The notes under the pieces were generated by a model, which worked only from the letters and a program-made list of their open reading frames with translations, ran no database searches and was not told the origin of the DNA. This document shows, piece by piece, positions 5,941 through 9,563 of a stretch of 9,563 bases of DNA (positions within the stretch are counted from its first letter, which is position 1; every line of letters begins with the position of its first letter). Both the position numbers and the translations under genes were made by a program. The stretch is from Brevundimonas sp. Its GTDB lineage: Bacteria > Pseudomonadota > Alphaproteobacteria > Caulobacterales > Caulobacteraceae. The stretch lies in contig JANJTI010000172.1 of the NCBI GenBank assembly GCA_024711185.1, forward strand, positions 1 through 9,563, in the 5' to 3' direction.

Positions 5941-8781
5941 TCACTCGACTTCGCGGACCTCGACCGGCAGGCCGAGAGCGTCGAGCTGCGGCCGGACGAC
6001 CGCGGCGTCGCCGACCACCACCCAGACGATGCCGCCGGGGTTGATCGCCGCCCGGGCCGCGGCGTCGAGATCGGCCGCGGTCAGGGCGCGGGTGCGGCTG
6101 GCGACCGTCTCGTAGTAGTCGTCGGGCCGCTGGTAGAGGGCGTTGCTGCGCAGGGCGCCGAGCAGCTGGGCCGAGGTCTCGAAGCCGCCGGCCAGCGAAC
6201 GGGTGTTGCCGTTGATGGTGCGCTCGAGCTCCTCGGCGGTGACGCCGCGGTCGGTCAGGAAGGCGTTGTACTGCTCCAGCAGGGCGGCGATCGACTCCCC
6301 GGTCCGGTTGGCCTGCACGGGCGCCGAGATGAAGTAGGGCGCCTGGTGCTCCAGCTGGTTGACCGTGCCGCGCACCCCGTAGGACCAGCCCTTGGTCTCG
6401 CGCAGGTCGGCGTTGATGCGCGACAGGAAGTCGGTGCCGAGGATGGTGTTGGCGGTGTTCAGCGTCAGCAGGTCGTCCGTCCCGGACATCGGCAGGAGCA
6501 CGCCGCCGTAGATCAGCGACTGGGGCGACTGCGGCCGGTTGATTAGCACGATGCGGCTCTGGCCGGGGGCCACGGCCGGACCGAACGACTTGGCGCCCCG
6601 CGGGGCGTCGGGCGCGCGCCAGTCGCCGAAGGCGCGCTCCAGCTCGGCGGTCACCTGCGCCAGCGGCAGGTCGGAGACCACGAAGACGGTGGCGTTGTCC
6701 GGGCGGATCCACGTCCGGTACTCGGACAGGATGTCGTCGCGGCCCAGGGCGGTGATGGTCGCCTCGTCGCCATTGCCCGAGAGCGGCCGGCCGTAGGGGC
6801 TGTCCGGGCCGTACAGCAGCGGCGGCAGGGCGCGGGCGGCGATGGCGTTGGGCGAGGTGCGCTCATTGGCGATCGTCGCCAGGCGCTGGGCGCGGAGGCG
6901 TTCGATCTCGCCCGGCGCGAAGGCCGGATTGCGCACGACGTCGGCAAGCAGGGCGAGCGACGGTCGCAGGTTGGTGGTCACGGCCGTGAGGCTGGCGCTC
7001 GAGCGGTCCGTCGAGGCGCCGACGTTGATCGAGGCTCCGAGGGCTTCCTGCTCTTCCGCCAGCCGGGTGGCGTCGCGGGAGGCGGTGCCTTCCTCCATCA
7101 GGTTCAGCATCAGGCTGTGGGCGCCCAGCCGGTCGGCGCGATCGGCGGCGTAGCCGGCGTCGAACTCCACGGCCACGCGCGTGATCGGCACCGTGGCGCT
7201 GTGGGCGTAGATCACCTCGACGCCGTTGGAGAGGCGGGCGCGCTCGACGGCGGGGAAGTCGAGGTCGGAGACGGCGCCGATGGCGGGCATCGGATCACGC
7301 GCCACGCGCTGGATCGGGGCGGCCTCCACCGGCGTGGCCCCCGAGGGCGCCGCCGCGGCCTCCTCGTACGCCTCGCGCTCGCCCGGCTCGACGATAAGGG
7401 TATGGGCCGGACGGGTGAGCCATTTCTGCATCGCCGCCCGCACCTGCGCCGGGGTCACCGCGGCGTAGGCTTCCAGGTCGCGCTTGTAGCGGTCGGGATC
7501 GCCCGAATAGAGCTGTCCCTCGGCCAGCACCGAGGCCTTGCCGTTGACCTGCTCCAGGCTCTGGATGCGACGCGAGGCGATGGTGGTGGCGACCCGCGAC
7601 ACCTCCTCCTCGGTCGGGCCGTTGGCGATCAGGTCGGCGAGAATCTGGTCCAGCCGCGCCTCGACCGCCGCCGGGTCCTGTCCCGGCTTCACGTTGACGG
7701 TGATCTCGAACATGCCCAGCCGGTGGAAGGGCATCATCGAGGTGCTGGCCGAGACGGCGGTCTGGTCGCCGCGCACCAGCTCGTTGTCCAGCCGCGAGCT
7801 GGCCAGGCCGCCCAGCACCGAGGCGCCGACCGAAAGGGGGATCGATTCGGGATCGAGCAGGCCCGGTACGGCCCAGCTGCGCATCAGGCGGACGTTGGCC
7901 ACCCGGTCGTGCATGGTCTCGCGCAGCGGCGCGGCGAGGGTCGGTACGTCCGCCTCGGCCGGCGTGTTGACCGGGCCGCGCGGGATGCGGCCGAAGTAGC
8001 GCCCGGTCAGGGTGCGGGCCGTGGCCTCGTCGATATCGCCCGACAGCACCAGCACGGCGTTGTTCGGCCCGTAGTTGTCGCGGAACCAGTTGCGCACGGT
8101 CTCGAGGCTGGCGGCGTCGAGGTCGGCCATCGAGCCGATGGTGGAGTGGCGGTAGGGGTGGCCCTCGGGGAAGAGGGCCTCGAGCTGGCGGTACTCGACG
8201 AGGCCGTAGGGCTGGTTGTCGCCCTGGCGCTTCTCGTTCTGGACCACGCCGCGCTGCAGATCGAGCACCTCCTGGCCGACCTGGCCGAGCAGGTAGCCCA
8301 TGCGGTCGCTCTCGAGATACAGGGTCTGCTCCAGCGCCGGGGTCGGCACGGTCTGGAAGTAGTTGGTGCGGTCGAACCAGGTGGTGCCGTTCAGGCTGGT
8401 GGCGCCGGCGGCGCGCATGGCCTGGATGTGGCTGGTCGGAGAGTTCTCGGAGCCGCCGAACATCAGGTGCTCGAACAGGTGGGCGAAGCCGGTGGAGCCG
8501 GCCGGCTCGTCCTTGGAGCCGACGTTGTACCAGATCGACACCGCCACCACGGGGGCCTTGCGATCCTCGTGGACGATGACGGTCAGGCCGTTGTCGAGGG
8601 TGAAGCGCGACCACGGGATGTCGACCCGCTCGACCAGTTCGGCCACCGAGGCGGGCTGCAGGTCCTGGGCGGCGGCGACGGCCGCGGGACGTTCGGCGGC
8701 GGGGACTTCGAAGGCCAGGACGCTGGCGGCAGGGGCGATCGCGGCCAGCAGGGCGGCGGCGGAGACGAGACGAAGGCGCAT
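5941..8781 (-). CDS. Secreted M16 family zinc metallopeptidase (insulinase/pitrilysin type)
   Basis: A 946-residue exported peptidase of the M16 family, which cleaves peptides inside a closed clamshell chamber. The ATG at 8781 gives a signal peptide (MRLRL, hydrophobic core, ASVLA, cleavage near residue 23). The N-terminal half carries the inverted zinc motif HLFEH (H101, E104 as general base, H105), and E183 in the segment VVQNEKRQGDNQPYG fits the third zinc ligand. The second half (from about residue 500) repeats the fold: its matching helix reads AHSLMLNLMEEGT and lacks the zinc ligands. It keeps the Arg/Tyr pair typical of the partner half in LRETKGWSYG (R794, Y801). An active half plus an inactive half in one chain is the normal arrangement for ~950-residue members. 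An alternative GTG at 8832 would add 17 residues and has AGGGG before it, but gives a poorer signal sequence. Substrate unknown; the exported neighbour suggests peptide turnover outside the cytoplasm. Confidence 0.93.
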   Translation of the reverse strand: MRLRLVSAAALLAAIAPAASVLAFEVPAAERPAAVAAAQDLQPASVAELVERVDIPWSRFTLDNGLTVIVHEDRKAPVVAVSIWYNVGSKDEPAGSTGFAHLFEHLMFGGSENSPTSHIQAMRAAGATSLNGTTWFDRTNYFQTVPTPALEQTLYLESDRMGYLLGQVGQEVLDLQRGVVQNEKRQGDNQPYGLVEYRQLEALFPEGHPYRHSTIGSMADLDAASLETVRNWFRDNYGPNNAVLVLSGDIDEATARTLTGRYFGRIPRGPVNTPAEADVPTLAAPLRETMHDRVANVRLMRSWAVPGLLDPESIPLSVGASVLGGLASSRLDNELVRGDQTAVSASTSMMPFHRLGMFEITVNVKPGQDPAAVEARLDQILADLIANGPTEEEVSRVATTIASRRIQSLEQVNGKASVLAEGQLYSGDPDRYKRDLEAYAAVTPAQVRAAMQKWLTRPAHTLIVEPGEREAYEEAAAAPSGATPVEAAPIQRVARDPMPAIGAVSDLDFPAVERARLSNGVEVIYAHSATVPITRVAVEFDAGYAADRADRLGAHSLMLNLMEEGTASRDATRLAEEQEALGASINVGASTDRSSASLTAVTTNLRPSLALLADVVRNPAFAPGEIERLRAQRLATIANERTSPNAIAARALPPLLYGPDSPYGRPLSGNGDEATITALGRDDILSEYRTWIRPDNATVFVVSDLPLAQVTAELERAFGDWRAPDAPRGAKSFGPAVAPGQSRIVLINRPQSPQSLIYGGVLLPMSGTDDLLTLNTANTILGTDFLSRINADLRETKGWSYGVRGTVNQLEHQAPYFISAPVQANRTGESIAALLEQYNAFLTDRGVTAEELERTINGNTRSLAGGFETSAQLLGALRSNALYQRPDDYYETVASRTRALTAADLDAAARAAINPGGIVWVVVGDAAVVRPQLDALGLPVEVREVE

Positions 8782-8823
8782 GGACGGTCCGGGAAGCTGG
8801 CCGCGGCGAGCGGCGAAGGCGCC

Positions 8824-8852
8824 ATAGGACACGGCGACCCCTGACCCGTCAA
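8824..8852 (-). promoter_or_regulatory. Possible promoter for the M16 peptidase gene
   Basis: On the minus strand, TTGACG (8852-8847, followed by G, matching the Caulobacter-type TTGACGS box) is separated by 17 bases from TCCTAT (8829-8824), a weak match to TATAAT. Transcription would begin near 8817, upstream of the ATG at 8781 but downstream of the GTG at 8832, so this promoter would favour the ATG. Only the -35 element is strong. Confidence 0.35.
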
Positions 8853-8892
8853 ACCCCCGGTTCCCGGCGCCCGGGCATCCTTGGCAGGGCCA

Positions 8893-8914
8893 GGCCGGCG
8901 TCCGGACGTCGGCC
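8893..8914. repeat. 22-base near-perfect palindrome between the regulator and peptidase genes
   Basis: The two 11-base arms pair fully except for one position (8898/8909); the centre is the perfect palindrome CGTCCGGACG (8899-8908). It starts 12 bases after the regulator stop and ends 41 bases before the candidate -35 box of the peptidase gene. No T-run follows on the minus strand. It may be a terminator for the regulator transcript or a binding site for a dimeric regulator. A second small hairpin, CCCGG-CGC-CCGGG (8863-8875), lies next to it. Confidence 0.45.
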
Positions 8915-8925
8915 CGGAGAGTCTC

Positions 8926-9563
8926 CTACGAAGCCGGCGAGGGGGCAGGCGCATAGGTGTAGCCCCCGCCGCGGACGGTCCGGATCGGCTGACCGTCGTT
9001 GAGCGAGTCCAGCTTCTGTCGCAGCCGGCACACCGTCGTCCGGAAGGACGCCGCGCCGCCCGCGTCTCCGCCCAGCGCCCGCGCGCCCGCCTCGGAGGTG
9101 AAGGCGGCGCCGGGGTTGGCGAGGAGCAGATGAAAGGCTGAGGCGTGCGCGGGAGTCAGGGAGACGCGCTTGCCGCTGGGGCTTATCGCCGCCCGGGCGA
9201 TCGGGTCCAGTCGCCAGCCGCCGGGCGCGCTGGCCGGCCGGGGCGGCTGCGGCTCCGGCGGCCGGCCCCGGCGGAGCAGAGCCCGCGCCCGCGCGAGGAT
9301 GAGCCGGTCGGCCGCCTCTCCGATCAGCAGACTGTCCGCCCCGAGCTCGAGGGCGACGATTTCGTCCACCACGTCTGCGGTGGCGACAAGCAGCAGCAGC
9401 GGGAGCCTGGGACCGGCGGCGACACTCTGGCAGAAGTCCAGTTCGTCGCCCACCAGCGAGGGGCACTCCAGGACCACGAGATCCAGCCGCTCCGACTTGA
9501 TCGTCTCCCGGGCTGCGGGAATGCCAGCCGCCTCGAAAACGGCCAGCCCGGCGTCCTCGAAGA
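8926..9563 (-). CDS. OmpR/PhoB-type response regulator with degenerate receiver domain (5' partial)
   Basis: Cytoplasmic DNA-binding regulator; 211 residues are visible and the frame is open through the right edge, so roughly 20-30 N-terminal residues are missing. The GTG at 9477 is internal, because the receiver fold continues upstream (DAGLAVFEAAG, then RLDLVVLE). The C-terminal winged helix is clear: SLTPAHASAFHLLLANPGAAF, then RTTVCRLRQKLDSL, then IRTVRGGGYTYAP, the standard OmpR/PhoB recognition and wing elements. The receiver is atypical: the usual L-D-V/M phosphoacceptor segment reads VVLECPS, with Glu at 9466-9468 in place of Asp. The conserved K-P after GADxxL is also lost (GADSLLIGEAADR). 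A linker rich in Pro and Arg joins the domains. Such pseudo-receivers usually work without phosphorylation or through another signal. No histidine kinase gene is visible here. The peptidase gene follows on the same strand after 144 bases, making it a possible target; this is inference. Confidence 0.9.
   Translation of the reverse strand, partial: FEDAGLAVFEAAGIPAARETIKSERLDLVVLECPSLVGDELDFCQSVAAGPRLPLLLLVATADVVDEIVALELGADSLLIGEAADRLILARARALLRRGRPPEPQPPRPASAPGGWRLDPIARAAISPSGKRVSLTPAHASAFHLLLANPGAAFTSEAGARALGGDAGGAASFRTTVCRLRQKLDSLNDGQPIRTVRGGGYTYAPAPSPAS

Noticed and set aside
5572..6546. 324-residue plus-strand open frame across the gap between the two minus-strand hydrolase genes
   Set aside because: It spans the ends of two well-supported genes and the hairpin, with no motif; it reflects lack of stop codons in GC-rich DNA.
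7117..8844. 575-residue plus-strand open frame opposite the M16 peptidase gene
   Set aside because: Antisense shadow caused by high GC; composition (HRGAVGVD-type runs) is low in complexity, while the opposite strand has the HLFEH motif and signal peptide.
9475..9477. GTG at 9477 as the true start of the regulator gene
   Set aside because: The frame continues upstream to the window end with residues that fit the first half of a receiver domain, so this GTG is an internal Val codon.
1..9563. CRISPR arrays, tRNA/rRNA genes, insertion sequences, attachment sites
   Set aside because: No regularly spaced repeats, no cloverleaf-type segments, no transposase or integrase frames and no terminal inverted repeats were seen; noncoding space is limited to gaps of 16, 103 and 144 bases.

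Overview
The window looks like chromosomal DNA from a GC-rich alphaproteobacterium, possibly Caulobacterales (Brevundimonas-like). This rests on strong G/C third-position bias, a heme-copper oxidase subunit I carrying a subunit III-like extension, large secreted PD40/amidohydrolase and M16 proteins, and a TTGACGG-type -35 element. The lineage call is inference. No tRNA, rRNA, CRISPR array, insertion sequence or phage gene is visible.

Layout. (1) Positions 1-2518, plus strand: the 3' part of a cytochrome c oxidase subunit I gene (ctaD-like, fused to a C-terminal seven-helix domain resembling subunit III). It overlaps by 4 bases a small three-helix membrane protein gene; the two look translationally coupled. 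(2) Positions 2535-5837, minus strand: a secreted 1100-residue protein with a PD40/TolB-like beta-propeller region followed by a metal-dependent amidohydrolase domain. It converges on the oxidase operon with only 16 bases between stop codons, and a small inverted repeat contains both stops. (3) Positions 5941-8781, minus strand: a secreted 946-residue M16 (insulinase/pitrilysin) zinc peptidase with an active N-terminal half and a degenerate C-terminal half. The 103-base gap before the amidohydrolase gene holds a strong GC hairpin that looks like a terminator or attenuator. (4) Positions 8926-9563, minus strand, cut by the window end: an OmpR/PhoB-type regulator whose receiver domain has lost the usual phosphoacceptor Asp (Glu instead) and the conserved Lys. 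A 22-base near-palindrome and a possible promoter lie between it and the peptidase gene.

How the parts may fit. The plus-strand pair belongs to aerobic respiration in the inner membrane. The minus-strand peptidase and propeller-amidohydrolase are both exported and could act one after the other on peptides in the periplasm. The atypical regulator upstream is a candidate controller of the peptidase, but nothing in the sequence proves this. The most notable points are the altered proton-channel residues of the oxidase, the pseudo-receiver, and the non-canonical metal-site motif of the amidohydrolase. All are variants of known families; I found no clearly new system.
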